Positions 22,725-34,886 of a stretch of DNA of 64,000 nt are shown one piece after another. The stretch is from Nymphaea colorata. Lineage: Eukaryota; Streptophyta; Magnoliopsida; Nymphaeales; Nymphaeaceae. Within the stretch, counting starts at the first letter, position 1; every line of letters begins with the position of its first letter. Below the pieces are notes generated by a model. It ran no database searches, was not told the DNA's origin, and saw nothing but the letters and a program-made list of their open reading frames with translations. The position numbers were made by a program, and so were the translations under genes. The stretch covers positions 1,895,503 to 1,959,502 of the forward strand of contig NC_045143.1 of the NCBI RefSeq assembly GCF_008831285.2, written 5' to 3'.

Positions 22725-25399
22725 TTTACATTATAAGAACATAGGATTATTGGATTGTATGTTCTAAGAACACAGAGCACTTCCTTATCAAATGTTTTCC
22801 AACAAAAATATGCATATCAGCCATCTCATACTTCGTTGGTGACACAATGGGATTGGAGGAAAGCCAGAACCTTCATGTCTTTTTAAAATTTGTGAACTAA
22901 TACGAACTGCTGCCATTAAAATTTGTGAAGAGCGTAATCTTTTTTTCTCCTCCGCAGCTATATACAACTGATACGGCCGATAGACATTAGCTCTCTAAGC
23001 CACAAAAAATGAACGGACTGCAAGTTGGCAAGTTGGTAGCGTCAGCTTCTACTTCAACGGTGATCATATGACCAAACAAATGATATCTCTTCAACTTGGT
23101 AGCGTTTACGAGTGGCTTCTTCCAGATAAATAGAGGCAATATTGTGGAAAAGGAAGAGACTTAACCTAGATAATAATATCAGCCTACCTTTTTGGTGAAT
23201 TACCTTTATTCGCGTATCGAAACCCGCACCTGCTCCATTTGCTGCTCCATGCAGCATTAGGATTTTGATGCCTCCCTATGGGCATGTGCCTTGTGGCGCA
23301 GAGTCACGCTGATGATCATGATCATGATGTGAACCACTAAAGATTAACATGGACATGAATCAACGGTGGGCTTGAGAAAGTCAGTTTATGATGACATGGA
23401 CATGAAAAAGGTGAGATGGACCCATTGCAGTAGATGCATGCATGAAGGACAGCAGACTGTGTAGCATCACATCCCATAGGTAGGAGTGGGGTTAGGGTGT
23501 GTGTACCTTGTAAAGGGTATCATTTTGATTGTGCCCCTTGATACTTTGGAAGCCAAAAGTAACAGAGCCACTGTAGATAGGTATATACTTTTCTGACTAG
23601 TGCTCCAGCATCTGTCACTTTCATAACTAGTGATGAGTTACTAACTTCCAGGATTTGACATATTTTCTACATGCGGTATAGTTAAATCTATGTCAAAAAG
23701 ATACGGGTATGATTTGATGTACAATTTGAGTTCGACATGCAGCATAAGTCCTTTTTCTCAAGAAATGACTATGTTTAGGTTTCTGCGCCAATCAAATGGT
23801 TTTTTTTTCCCTATGGCAAGATTGATGGGGTAGTTATTTCTTGTATTCTTCATTCTGAGATAGTGAAAACCCTATGGGACCGTAGATGTAAGAGGACCTT
23901 GGTTTCCAAACTACATAAAAATCCTTCGTGTACTTTTTCTTTTTCTTCTTCGTATCTCTTTATATCGTGAAGAGAGAGATGGGGCTTCATTTGTAACAGA
24001 GATGTGTACCAATATGATTAATCTAAAAAGTAAGTATTTCAGTAAACTAATTATCTGCAACGCGTGAAAATTGTGAGTATAGTTTCTTCGCACAAAATTT
24101 TGAGTATAGTTTCTTCGCACAGTTCTTCATGGTCCTCAAGAAAAGATTATCTCGCAATGATAATGTCCATGTTTCGCTCGTAAGTACTCCATGATGCGCT
24201 TCTTTTCCTGGTAATCAATTGTAGAAAGTATAGAGAGCTTGGTGACTGAATACAATGACAACTAGTCCAAAGTTGCAGTTACAATAGGCAATTTGAAGCA
24301 GAGCGAAAGTTTGCCGGAATAAAGAAACTTGTCACTGAAGAGATGACTCTCATCTTTCGATCTTAAGAGCTTCTACTCCAGAAATCCAGTTTTTAGTTTT
24401 CTGTTTTGCGTAAGTTATACCAAATTGTCCACACAAAACAACAACAACAAAAAAAGCTTCTTAGCTAAAATAATTGCTACAAAAACTGCATTAGTGAGAA
24501 ACCTTTTTCGCTGAAAAAGATATCTGAACTATCAATGGCTGCCTCTCCTCGGGTCAGGACGAGGTTTTGTGGCTATGAGTTAACTGATCATCAAAAGGCG
24601 GTGGTGAGATGAAGGAAATTAAATAAATCACTTTCTTAAGATCAATCACTTGACAGCCTCATGATGTCCCACCTTGGCCTGGAATCACAAGATTTTAAGT
24701 GGCATTATAAAGTTTGTTGCTTATCTTGCTTTAGTAATGAAACAGACTCATCGACAAATGAACTTGTGTTGTATATGTAGCCATCTAGCTTGGTTTTGGC
24801 CTCAAAACTGCATTTAAGTGGACTAATTTTCCATTACGGGACAATTGGTGCAAATCAATCACAAGACTAAACTTCATACCAGCTTGAGCTGCTTAGGTAA
24901 TTGAGAACCAGGATGATTGGTGGTATAGAAGAAATCGAACTTGAATCACCTTGGAAACTGCGCTCTCACAGGTTGGTCTACCGTGTTTGCCACTAAAAAT
25001 ATCAGGGTAATAAGATCGTAAAAATTCATTTAGCAAAACCTGGACATCTATGTAACTCCTCCCCTTAGGAATTTTTTTGGCAGGCTGTCATTATCAAATC
25101 GTATGTAATTTTGATGTTGTACAAACAAAAGTGAAGAAGGGGACCATGCACAACTACTGTGGCGCCCATAGTACACCATGAAAGAGGTGAGGCCAACAGC
25201 TTAATTGAGCTGGAGGCCCACGTTCTATAATTTCGGATCTACAGCATGTAAGTAGCAAAAGTTTCTCGCCAGTTGGGCTGAGATATTTTCTGCATATGTA
25301 TTTGAAAATGACTCTCTATTCTGTTGTGAAGCTGTTGTATATAGCTATGGTTCCAAAACCTCCACCTTGCTCTGAACCTGTGAAGTAATGAATGGCCGC

Positions 25400-26036
25400 T
25401 CTGGTGTCATTATACAAACAATAATAACTTGATCAGGAACAAAGATTCTCTATGTCGAAGCGCTCGGTAGGAGGCAAAGCAGAAACATGTCACAGATACG
25501 GACAAGAAATGTGAACCAATATGGTTTTAAGATGTGAGCTTGCAAATAGTTTTTGGAAAATAATGAAAGTTTTACTAAATTATAAAACTTACTAAAGAGA
25601 AAACAATGCAACCAAGTGCAGCTTTCAAGGACAGGTCACGCATTGTCCGCTTTGCTGTGTGCTGCTAGTGGACATAGTCCAAACTCAAAGAAATGCGACT
25701 CTATGGCATGCCAAAAAACTTCTGCTGCACTCTTCATTAAGATTCCTTTCAAAGTTGTTTTGTGTATGTAAAAGAGTAAAAGAAACCATTTCATTTCATT
25801 AGTAAGGTTTTGAAGTTCTAAAAGAGAAAAATGTAATAAGCATCTTTGCTCTCTCAACTAGTGGATGTCTATAAATGGGGTGACATAATCACCAAAATAG
25901 TCTTCACATGGGAGCACCTTCTGTATCATGAACACAAAAACGATTCTGTTCGCACATGATGAAATGAGGTCAAGAATTGATGACTTCAATTCCTTTTCCT
26001 CTTGGCTTTCACTGATCTGGTGGAGGAACCTTAATC
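25400..26036. repeat. Dispersed direct duplication, copy A
   Basis: This block of about 637 bases matches 27930-28563 in the same orientation along its whole length, with scattered substitutions and small indels. Minus-strand frames are open at 25636-25857 and 25858-26226, but the matching frames in copy B contain stops and shifts. I cannot assign the encoded peptides to a family. A decayed gene or transposon fragment copied once is the simplest reading. Confidence 0.7.
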
Positions 26037-27929
26037 TAAGGGAGAAAGAGGAGTTATACCATCTTAGTAAAGCGATGCTTGGGCAAGTTGTGTAGAAGCC
26101 CTCCATCCACATCACTGTGCATGACACTGCAAGTACCGTGAGTGACTTCCAACAAGGCAATCCAATAAAAACTTCATCAAAGACTAGCCACTCTACTCCC
26201 ACTTGCACAACTGGACTGTGCAGCATGTGGAAGATGCTGAAACAAATAGAATCAAGCTTTCACAGAATCCCCTTAACTTGCTGTTCTTTATATTGTGATC
26301 AGCTTGATCTTCTTTTCCTTTTTGTTTTTTGGGAAAGGAGACAAGGAGAAGCCTACATGCAGTTAACTGCACATTGGTATGTCTTTGTTCGATAACCCTT
26401 GGGTGTTGCGTCTCCTGAGCCCACCAAAGAGTAGTCAGTTTTCATGCTTTAGGAAAGGCAAGCTATCCTGATCACTTTGCCCTTCAAAACCATGGCCATA
26501 TTGTAGGGCATGAAAAAAAAAAAGAGCAGCTAACTGATTTGCTAGATTTATTTAACTCGTATAGGACTTGATTGTCGTTGGCTCATCTTAAGGAACTGAG
26601 CATGAGTTTATCCACATGAGAAAATAAGTCAAGTCTGAACATAAGATCTCCACATAGCTTGTATGAGCCTAAATCTGTATGTGTATGTGTGCCTGTTATC
26701 CACTCGATGCAAGTTCAGATTATCATTTGAGATCTATATTTTACTTGAAGTAAAGTTTGGTGAATGAGAAAGTGGTTTTCTTTCATGTGACACGCACTAT
26801 TCTAAAGGAAATGGGAACGGGTTCTTGTTAAAGACAAATAAAAGAGGGTTAGTAGTTCACGTGATGTATGTCCAAGTCCGACGAAAGAATTAATCATTTG
26901 GGTAGAACAACTTTCGCTGAATACAAAATACCAACATGATTTCAGTTGCTCTGATTGGCTCTTTCGCATGTATTCAGTTTCACATGGTAAAGAAACGAAT
27001 TTCACATACCTTCTAGAAGCTAAGTTGTAGGCACACCCTTAAAAGAATAGCGGTAAAAGCTTGATTTACACCCAGCTTCGGCTTAAGCAGCGAGGAGCAC
27101 CCCGTAGAAATCAAACCCTGGTCTAAGGATGTTGAATGAGTCGAGTGCCGAGATCGAGCTGGCTCAACTCAACTCGAACTCCATCACTAACTCGGGTCAT
27201 GTACAATCCTACCCTGGTCTGCTTGCCTTGACACCACGTAAAACGTCTTTTAGGTGTAAACATATTCAACAGAACCTTTTTCCCAGACTAATTTAAGAAG
27301 AAGTGTTACTAAATGCTTAGCCAAACATGGTACATTCTTACTCGTGCTTTCATCGTAACAAATTTTTCAAACTTAAAAGGCAGAAGCGGTGCCTGCCAGG
27401 AAATTGTTGGGCTCTTAGACAGATAGATATTAGTTACATCTCTCAAATGAAAACCCAAAAAGAGAATTTGATTCAACTCGTGTCATAATATTTGAATGAA
27501 ACAACTACTACTTGGCCATAGAAGATAATGAAATTTCACTTCCCTATTTCCGTATGTGCTGACGCATCAGTTGTCAAGATCACTTTCACTGGCTTCAATT
27601 CTTTCTTGATGCGCAGTTTGAACCCTGACTGCACTTGGGCATGGATTCTTCAAGCCAGTTCCAGCCTTCTACTAAACAAGGATGCCAACGAACAGGATTC
27701 AGATCAGCTATCTGACTTGCCAACCACGATCTATCAGAACTAGTGGTGTCAATGCATGTACCATCAGCAGACCCTACTCAGTTTCATGATTTACGTCTGT
27801 ATCTGCATGCGACCAGTTCAAATCGTCGTACGTTTGATTCAGTAAAGCCAACATCTTGAACACCCCATACTAGAAAGCAAAAAAAAAAAAAAGGAAAGAA
27901 AAAAACCAGAGAACACCGGGAGCAAGCCG
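26037..27929. other. Spacer between duplicated blocks
   Basis: No supported gene. Two short plus-strand open frames (26117-26395 and 27528-27743) have no recognisable domain. A poly-A run lies at about 27879-27892, shortly before copy B. Confidence 0.35.
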
Positions 27930-28563
27930 GTCTGGTGTCATTCTACAAACAATTACTTGATCAGGAACAAAGATTATCCATGTTGAAAGCAGCGATTGGT
28001 AGGAGGCAAAGCCGAAACCTATGTCACAGATAACAAGAAGCGTGACCTAATAAGGTGCTAAGACGTGAGCTTGCATATATTTTTCGGAAAATAATGAAAG
28101 TTTTACTAAAGTGTAAAACATACTAAAGAGAAAACAATGCAACCAAGTGTAGCTTTCATGGACAGGTCATTGTCTCCCTTGCCGTGTCCTGCTAGTGGAC
28201 ATAGTCCAAAGAAATGCGGCTCCATGACATGCCAAGAAAACTTCTGCTGCACTCTTCGTTAAGATTCCTTCGGCAGTTGTTTCCTGTATGTAAAAGAGTA
28301 AAAGAAATCATTCCATTTCATTAGCAAGGTTTTGAAGTTCCAAAAGAGAAAATGCAATAAGCATCTTTGCTCTCCCAACTAGTGGATGTCTGTCCATAAA
28401 TGGGCTGACATAATCACCAAAATGATCTTCATATGGGAGTACCTTCTGTATCATGAACACGGAAAGATCCTGCTCCCATATGATGCAATGAGATCAAGAA
28501 TTGATGAGTTCCAATCCCTTTTCCTCTTGGCTGTCACTGATCTAGTCAAGGAACCTAATATTT
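27930..28563. repeat. Dispersed direct duplication, copy B
   Basis: Second copy of the block at 25400-26036, about 2530 bases downstream and in the same orientation. Both copies begin at TCTGGTGTCATT and end near a GAGGAACC / AAGGAACC stretch. In this copy the minus-strand reading frame that is open in copy A is interrupted. Confidence 0.7.
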
Positions 28564-29185
28564 GGCTGACCCACTCAAGAGGCACGGTAACGACTTGAGA
28601 AGGTGTACATCTCGAAGGCAGTTTTTGCTACCATTGACTCACGATTTTATCTACGCTTAAAGTGACGATGGTAAAGGATCATGAACCACTGACGGAATGC
28701 CCTTGTGCTTAACTCTTGTATATGATCACTGAATCACTAATAGCACAAATTTTCTGAATGGTTGTTTAAATTGAGTAGGTGGAAGTACTAGGGTGCAAAA
28801 TCTCCCGAAGAAGCTGCGCTTCTGCAATTCCATTTTTTCATAACGATTGCTGTCCAGATTTTGTTTTTAAGCATACTTGTTCCCGCTAGTTCCAGTTGGT
28901 CTTTTCCTTTACGAACCAATAGCCTTGCAGGAGTCCCCCTCTCATTTCAATTTGTCGTAACCAGACAGAGGAAAAATAAGTTCAAACAGGAGATCACATG
29001 ATCAAGTTTTCAGCACCAACAGTTACCAAACTAGTGTTCAAGCTTTTCCCCTGCTGGATCCTCAGAAAATATGGAAGAGGATAGTTTGAGGTTAGGATTT
29101 TTTTTCTTTCTCTGTAGCACTGCTACCATTGCATTCTTGCAGATACGTGTTCACATTGGATTATTGGCTCTTCCAGTAGCCACTA
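28564..29185. other. 3' flank of the PPR gene
   Basis: No gene recognised. On the minus strand this is the region beyond the PPR stop codon, probably including its 3' untranslated sequence. Confidence 0.35.
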
Positions 29186-31054
29186 TCACCAGTAATCCAT
29201 GCAAGAACATGATCCATCCTTGAAATGGTGAAACCTGTTTCGATCCCTCACAATTATTTCCCTACTGAACACCTTAGAGATAAGCTTAAAGACATCGTGA
29301 CAATCATTACATATTCTAAGATTCTTCACAATCCTTATGGGCATACCCTCTTTCAAACTAATAAAGCCAAATGCTATGGCCAACCTTTCACTGTGTCTAC
29401 ACAACGCATTTTGCTTCTCTTCCTCCTCGATATCAAAGAGCACTTCTTCTGTGTTCGGCACATAGCCCTCTAACGTCAGTCTGCTGGAAATCTCTTCCAA
29501 CTTCATCTCAATCTCCAAGTGTTTGGGGTGTAACTTGTCACCAACAAAAAATTCATGAACAACTCCATCGACCTCAATGACACTACAACCAGGCACCTTT
29601 TTTACACCATTTCTCTTCATCAGCTCCCTCACATTACCAACTCCATCCCATGTATTCGTTGATGCATATGTATTAGACAAAAGCACATACGCTCCGTCGT
29701 TCTTCGCTTCCAGTTCTACTATTTTTCTCAGTGCATACTGTGCGACGTCTGTTCTTTTATAGAGCCTGCAAGCGTTGAGCAGTGCACCCCACACACCAAC
29801 ATGAGGTACCACAGGCATGCTGTTTATGAAATCAATGGCCTCATCCAAGCGTCCGGCTCGACCAAGTATATCAACCATGCATCCATAATGCTCTGCTATG
29901 GGCTCTAGGCCATCTGTATGTATCATAGATTGAAAATGCAGCTGCCCCTTCTCTACCAAACCAGCTACACTGCATGCACGCAAAACAGCAACGTAGGTGA
30001 TCTCGTTTGGCACAAGCCCAGACCAACGCATTGAATCAAACAGCTCAAGACATTCCCTGCCAAGACCGTGCATTGCAAGTCCGTTCATTGCCGTTGTCCA
30101 AGTCAAGACATTCTTCTCACTCATCTTGTTAAAGACTTCCATAGCTCTTGTTATTTCCCCGCACTTTGCATACATGTCAATCAAAGAGGTTCCAAGATTC
30201 ACGTTCAATCTCAACTTGTTCTTCTCAATGTAAACGTGAACCCACTTGCCCTGATCCAATGCGCCAAGATGCCCACATGCTGACAGCACTGAAACCATTG
30301 TCGCTTCATTAGCTTTCACCCCAGCCATCTGCATCTCATGAAACATACTTAGAGCAGCAATGGAAGATCCACCCTGCGCATACCCGGTAATCATGGCATT
30401 CCACGCCACAACATCCCTCTCGGGCATATGATCAAACAAATTCCTCGCATAATCCAATTCTCCAGCCTTAGCCCATGCCCCAACCAACGCCGTCCAAGCA
30501 ACAACATCTGGCTGAAGACTTTTGATGAACAGTTGGTGCGCGGCGCCAACACAGCCAAACGAGGAGTACATATGAATCAATGCCGATTCGACATGGCTAT
30601 CTGACTCAAACCCACGTAAAAAAGCAGCAGAGTGGGCAGATTCTCCGAGCTCTAGAGAGTGAAGCTGCGTGCAGGAGCGGACCAAGAAGGTGAACGTGAA
30701 GTTGTCGGGTTCGAGGAGCCGGTGGAGGGCGTGCCTGAACAAAAGCAAGCCTTGGTCGGGCTGGTGGCTCTTAGAGTATGCCCTGATCATCGTGTTGACA
30801 GCAAAAATCGTGGGGTTCTCAGAATGGTCGAGGATCAACCGGGCGTAATTCACGTCGGAGGTGCCGTCGGCAGAGAGGGCGGACAAGGAGATAAGCTTGC
30901 CGAGGAAGCGAGGGTGGTGGGAGAGGCCACTGGTGATCATCTGGGCGTGAATCTGCATCACTTCATTCATGGAGGAAGGGTTGATGGAGGAATCGAAGAG
31001 CGCCAGGGCAGTGGGAGTTGGGTGCTTCGTCAGTGACCTCAACGCATTCAGCAT
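29186..31054 (-). CDS. PLS-class pentatricopeptide repeat protein, DYW type
   Basis: Intronless gene for a 622-residue PPR protein, the class that binds specific organellar RNAs and, with a DYW domain, edits C to U in plastids or mitochondria. Tandem P-L-S repeats occupy roughly residues 60-420; repeat-type stretches such as VVAWNAMITGYAQGG, TSLIDMYAKCGEI and VLTWTTAMNGLAMHG are visible. Then come the E region (GVWGALLNACRLYKR), the PG-box-like VKKVPGCSVIEV and a complete DYW domain. The deaminase zinc and catalytic signature is intact: His-Ser-Glu at 554-556 and Cys-x-x-Cys at 582 and 585, followed by HHF..GSCSC and the terminal Asp-Tyr-Trp. The open frame runs 28 codons further upstream to 31138, but that extension is hydrophobic and unlike the family. 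I prefer the Met at 31054, which opens an Arg/Ser/Thr-containing leader. Organelle and RNA target cannot be read from the sequence. Confidence 0.95.
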   Translation of the reverse strand: MLNALRSLTKHPTPTALALFDSSINPSSMNEVMQIHAQMITSGLSHHPRFLGKLISLSALSADGTSDVNYARLILDHSENPTIFAVNTMIRAYSKSHQPDQGLLLFRHALHRLLEPDNFTFTFLVRSCTQLHSLELGESAHSAAFLRGFESDSHVESALIHMYSSFGCVGAAHQLFIKSLQPDVVAWTALVGAWAKAGELDYARNLFDHMPERDVVAWNAMITGYAQGGSSIAALSMFHEMQMAGVKANEATMVSVLSACGHLGALDQGKWVHVYIEKNKLRLNVNLGTSLIDMYAKCGEITRAMEVFNKMSEKNVLTWTTAMNGLAMHGLGRECLELFDSMRWSGLVPNEITYVAVLRACSVAGLVEKGQLHFQSMIHTDGLEPIAEHYGCMVDILGRAGRLDEAIDFINSMPVVPHVGVWGALLNACRLYKRTDVAQYALRKIVELEAKNDGAYVLLSNTYASTNTWDGVGNVRELMKRNGVKKVPGCSVIEVDGVVHEFFVGDKLHPKHLEIEMKLEEISSRLTLEGYVPNTEEVLFDIEEEEKQNALCRHSERLAIAFGFISLKEGMPIRIVKNLRICNDCHDVFKLISKVFSREIIVRDRNRFHHFKDGSCSCMDYW

Positions 31055-32411
31055 GCTGTAAGAACCCGTCCAGAGAGAGAGACGGCCGATAAACTGGAAC
31101 ATAATACAATGACAAGCAAACCATAGATAAACAAACAATCAAAACGTAAAGAAAAACAAAGAACAAAAACGCGCGCGAGAGAGATGGGGATGCAGCTAGT
31201 TAGGTGCATATCCAAATCAATGAATTGTAAAGTGTCCAATGAATCTACTCTATTCTCTATTTTTTAAGGCAGATTTATAAGATAGTAAGATCGCCAAACA
31301 TCCTCAAAGAACTATTTTCTTAACATAATGGTCCTCAAACAAACTTTAAACCCTGGGGTTAAGAGGAGAGGGGGGCTAAGACCTCTTGTGGTGGGCAGGC
31401 TTAAAAACTCTCAGTTCACACAAAAAAGAAAAGAAAAAGATTCACATTGGCAATTGCTCGCATAAGCTTACTTCTGCCTCTTCGAATGCCGAAGAAAAAT
31501 ACACTTTCTTCCACTTATTATATGTAAGCTGCAAATGAACCAATACTTTGTTCAGCTGTCATGCTCAAAGATGATGCAAGTAAACTCGTTCCAATCGGCC
31601 TAAACCAAGCCTGTCCATACAAAAATACAATACTAAAATACTTTTTTTTTTCAGAAAACTTTCATCTTATCCAAGTTGCCAACAAACATTGGAAAAGAAA
31701 ATTTAGTTCAAATGTAGAAACTGAACATATTCCATGCTATCCCCCAAAAGATAGCTGATGCCCAATCTTTTTCTACACCAACCCTGCTTTGCACAGGCAT
31801 TTTTGAATAGCATGGAAGAATGTGTCATTCAACCCTTCACTCTCACCTGTATCATGTCAGCGTTCTTCTGAGCTGAGAAAAGGAAAGAACATTCTTTTCC
31901 CTTTAGACGAGAAAAAAGGAGAGATTAAAGCAGGAGTTACCAGAAAAATGTGTAGTTCCTTCATACTTCCCTAAGCCTATGATGATTCCCTTGCAGCTTT
32001 TACTCAATCTCATGATTATGGCATCTACCTTGCGTGCTACTTAAAAAAGAGAAGGCCTTGGACTCTCCGATTTCTGAGCAGAGATCATTTTATCGAACCT
32101 TCTTGTTGATCCGCTGATGCAAGAAAAGAGACACTGGTTTTTGAACTGCCTCGAAGAGACCGATCGTATTCATTTTTTAAGGTCCTTTCTTCGTGTTCTT
32201 CCCCGTGAAAAGACAATGACTTGGAATCGAAGGCAATGTAGAACGTGTAGTCATGGATTTGCACATCAACACGTACACTTTTCGTAGTCGCTGTACGTCG
32301 ATATCTGCCTCCTCGGGACCGAGAAATTTCATTTGACCAGTTGATTTTAAGACCATGTATCAATGTTCCATGTATATGTATTCTTGCCTTTTGGGTTTTT
32401 TTTTATAATTG

Positions 32412-32436
32412 TTATATATATATATATATATATATA
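32412..32436. repeat. (TA)n microsatellite
   Basis: A pure TA dinucleotide run, preceded by a poly-T stretch. Confidence 0.9.
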
Positions 32437-32471
32437 AGCAATCTATCTAAATGTTGGAGGCTTTCACCCAC

Positions 32472-32505
32472 TTATATCATATCATTGTTTATATCATATC
32501 ATTGT
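32472..32505. repeat. Perfect 17-bp tandem duplication
   Basis: The unit TTATATCATATCATTGT occurs twice without a gap. Confidence 0.9.
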
Positions 32506-33563
32506 GGCCAATACATGCCTAAATTTTTATATGCTAAATCAATGAAAGTGCACATTGGTTGGGCCAGTACTGATATTGACAACATTGATATCTTCCCATA
32601 TTTTCTACATCCGATGAGGTCCAAGTATTCATGCGGCTTTCATGGAAGAGAATTCATACCGAAGAATGAGTCATATATTTGAAAACATTGTTCAATATAC
32701 AAAGAAGGCATTAAATTACGTTAGGAATTAAGGTAGCTGTATTCGACTAGCCATCAAGCTAGTCGACAAGACTTTCCTTTCTGGTAGGCATGAAGAAAAA
32801 TGAAGACTTCCTTTTATTGTTAGGGACAGCCGACTGGCGATGTGGGAGGGGATGAAAGAAAGGAAGTGATGAAAAATCTCATCCCGTCTCTCACAGGGGT
32901 TAGTCAATCGGGCTGAGTGTCATGAAGGTGCGATTTGATCACTCTACATCCCTGAGATCTACAAACACGAGACCAAGCGACCTCTGCCCCTTCGTTTCAC
33001 TTCCATTCAAACGAAAGGTGTTGGCGATCAGGGATTCCTCATTTGAGGCTCAAAGATTTGAAATCCATAACACCAACAATCCTGAGTTTTTTCGTGGAAG
33101 AATGCCTGGTCAAGATCCGAGGAATTCAAAGTTCAAAACCAAACTGTGATTTCTTTTCAATGCCAAGTTTGACCGCCTTTCTACACAAAATTTTAAAAAA
33201 AAAACGGTGAGCTATAAAGATCCACCACAATCAAGCAAGCTTTAAATAATCTAGAAGGTAGCTGCTAGGATACCTAATATCAAGACTTCTTTCTACATGA
33301 GCATCGAGACATTGTGGACATGGCATTAGGTGTCTCAATTTTAAGAAATGGATGATTTCTTCATCAATCGTATCATAAATAAGTTAACACTTGGTGTCAC
33401 ATTGGCCCTTGGTCTCTGATCCTGCATTTTCAAACTGATTTACATAATATCATCATTGGAGAATTTTCCTGCCAACACCAAAAAACACTCCCAGTTGGAA
33501 ATGCACTTTCAATTTGGTGTTTATCTAAATCTATTCAATTTTCTTATTTTGAGTGAGCAGAAG

Positions 33564-33665
33564 GATTAATCCTACCACCCAGGTGAAAGCCGAAACTCTT
33601 CTTTCTTTCCGAATGATTAATCCTACCACCCACGTGAAAGCCGAACCTCTCCTTTCTTTCCCTTG
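33564..33665. repeat. 51-bp tandem duplication
   Basis: Two diverged units start at 33564 and 33615, each opening GATTAATCCTACCACCCA and closing with a TCTTTC tract. Because 51 is divisible by three, the minus-strand frame through both stays open and reads a repeated FGFHxGGRIN peptide, but I see no larger gene around it. Confidence 0.8.
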
Positions 33666-34835
33666 CCCTCGAAGTCCGGTGAGACATGTACTTCAATACT
33701 CTTATGCTACATATACAGGAACATAGCCCCTCATAAGTCGAACCAGAGACATACAATATGCCCTAAATTTGCCCATTTGAACTATGCTCCTCGAAGGAGT
33801 TGAGTTTACTTATTTCTAAGACCAAATTTTTGAGCATGTTATTAGTCTTCCTCTAAATTTACCATGAGCAAAATTAGCGTTTGAATGGATGGGATGCCTC
33901 AAGATGTACTGTTGAGACATTCAATCTTGAAAGTACACCAACACAAACACAAGACCAAGATAAGCACCGGTCCTTTTATTTCTAAGTAACACCTAAAGCA
34001 ATCACACCCCTACGCGTATGGCTTAGAGGAAGAGGGAGAGAGAGAGAGCCTACTCAGTGCTCACGACTGGCATGTCCAAAATAAGTAGCATCAAACACAA
34101 TGTCAATTATAAGGGCTCAAACCCGGCCAGAAAGGTAGAAGTAAAGTTTCACGTGTTTGATTAAGACTTTTTTAAGGCGAAAACCACCGAATGTGGTGTG
34201 AAACTTATCGGAAAGACTTTTTTTCACCTATTCAAACGGCTACACTTTGATGACATCGACCCCAAATCAACCGATCCAATGTGGCAGCGTGTTGCTCAGG
34301 TGCTGCGAAATCATGGGTTGGATCAGATTTCAGGTCTGACAACATCCGATACTTCAGCTCTTGTCTCTTTGTGAAGGGTCTGATTCAGAGAGAGTTAAGA
34401 CTTAATGTCAGATCCTGAGGGCCCGACCCCAAATACTCCGATTTCAGATCCCGGGAATTCAAACGCCCTCATAAATTCTCAGCAAATTAAGCGTCAGGTT
34501 AGAGATTTGAACGCCGCTGAAGACACCCCAAGTCAATAATGTGATGTAATGTCTACAAACAGGTCAAGCAAGCACCACATTAACTAGCCAACCTACTATC
34601 TAGAATCATATGTCATATTCATTATATGTTCCACAGCCAATCAATATTGAATTCCCCACTTAGCACACCATTTTTCTTTTCTATAGGCCATGCTAAAGTT
34701 AGGCAGATCATTATTAGGTATTCAACTCTTCGCTCACCCTAGTCCCCTTTGTCTACTTGTCATCACTTTTGCTTCTACATCTCCCTCTTCTATCTTTTTC
34801 ATCTTCTCTATGCATATTCTTTCATTTTCTCACTT

Positions 34836-34839
<4 letters not shown>

Positions 34840-34881
<42 letters not shown>

Positions 34882-34886
34882 CGCAT
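34840..34886. repeat. 47-bp alternating TA-TG-CG tract
   Basis: A perfectly alternating purine-pyrimidine run that passes from (TA)n through (TG)n into (CG)n. The GC/GT part is of the type known to favour left-handed (Z) DNA under supercoiling. Confidence 0.85.

Larger units (their letters stand above)
18223..25399. other. Gene-poor region with simple repeats
   Basis: It begins with the 3' flank of the transporter gene and then holds no gene I can support. It contains two long (AT)n tracts and a cluster of short perfect tandem duplications around 22 kb, listed separately. A further near-repeat (GAGTATAGTTTCTTCGCACA) occurs twice at about 24076-24121. Open frames such as 20995-21180 (plus) have no recognisable motifs. 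Confidence 0.35.

Noticed and set aside
25858-26226. 122-codon minus-strand frame in copy A of the duplication, with a GWKS/RW-like pattern vaguely like cellulose-synthase-like proteins
   Set aside because: The resemblance is a few scattered residues without the family's catalytic motifs, and copy B does not preserve the frame.
31055-31138. Upstream 28-codon extension of the PPR open frame
   Set aside because: Hydrophobic sequence unlike PPR leaders; the downstream Met begins a typical basic Ser/Thr-containing leader.
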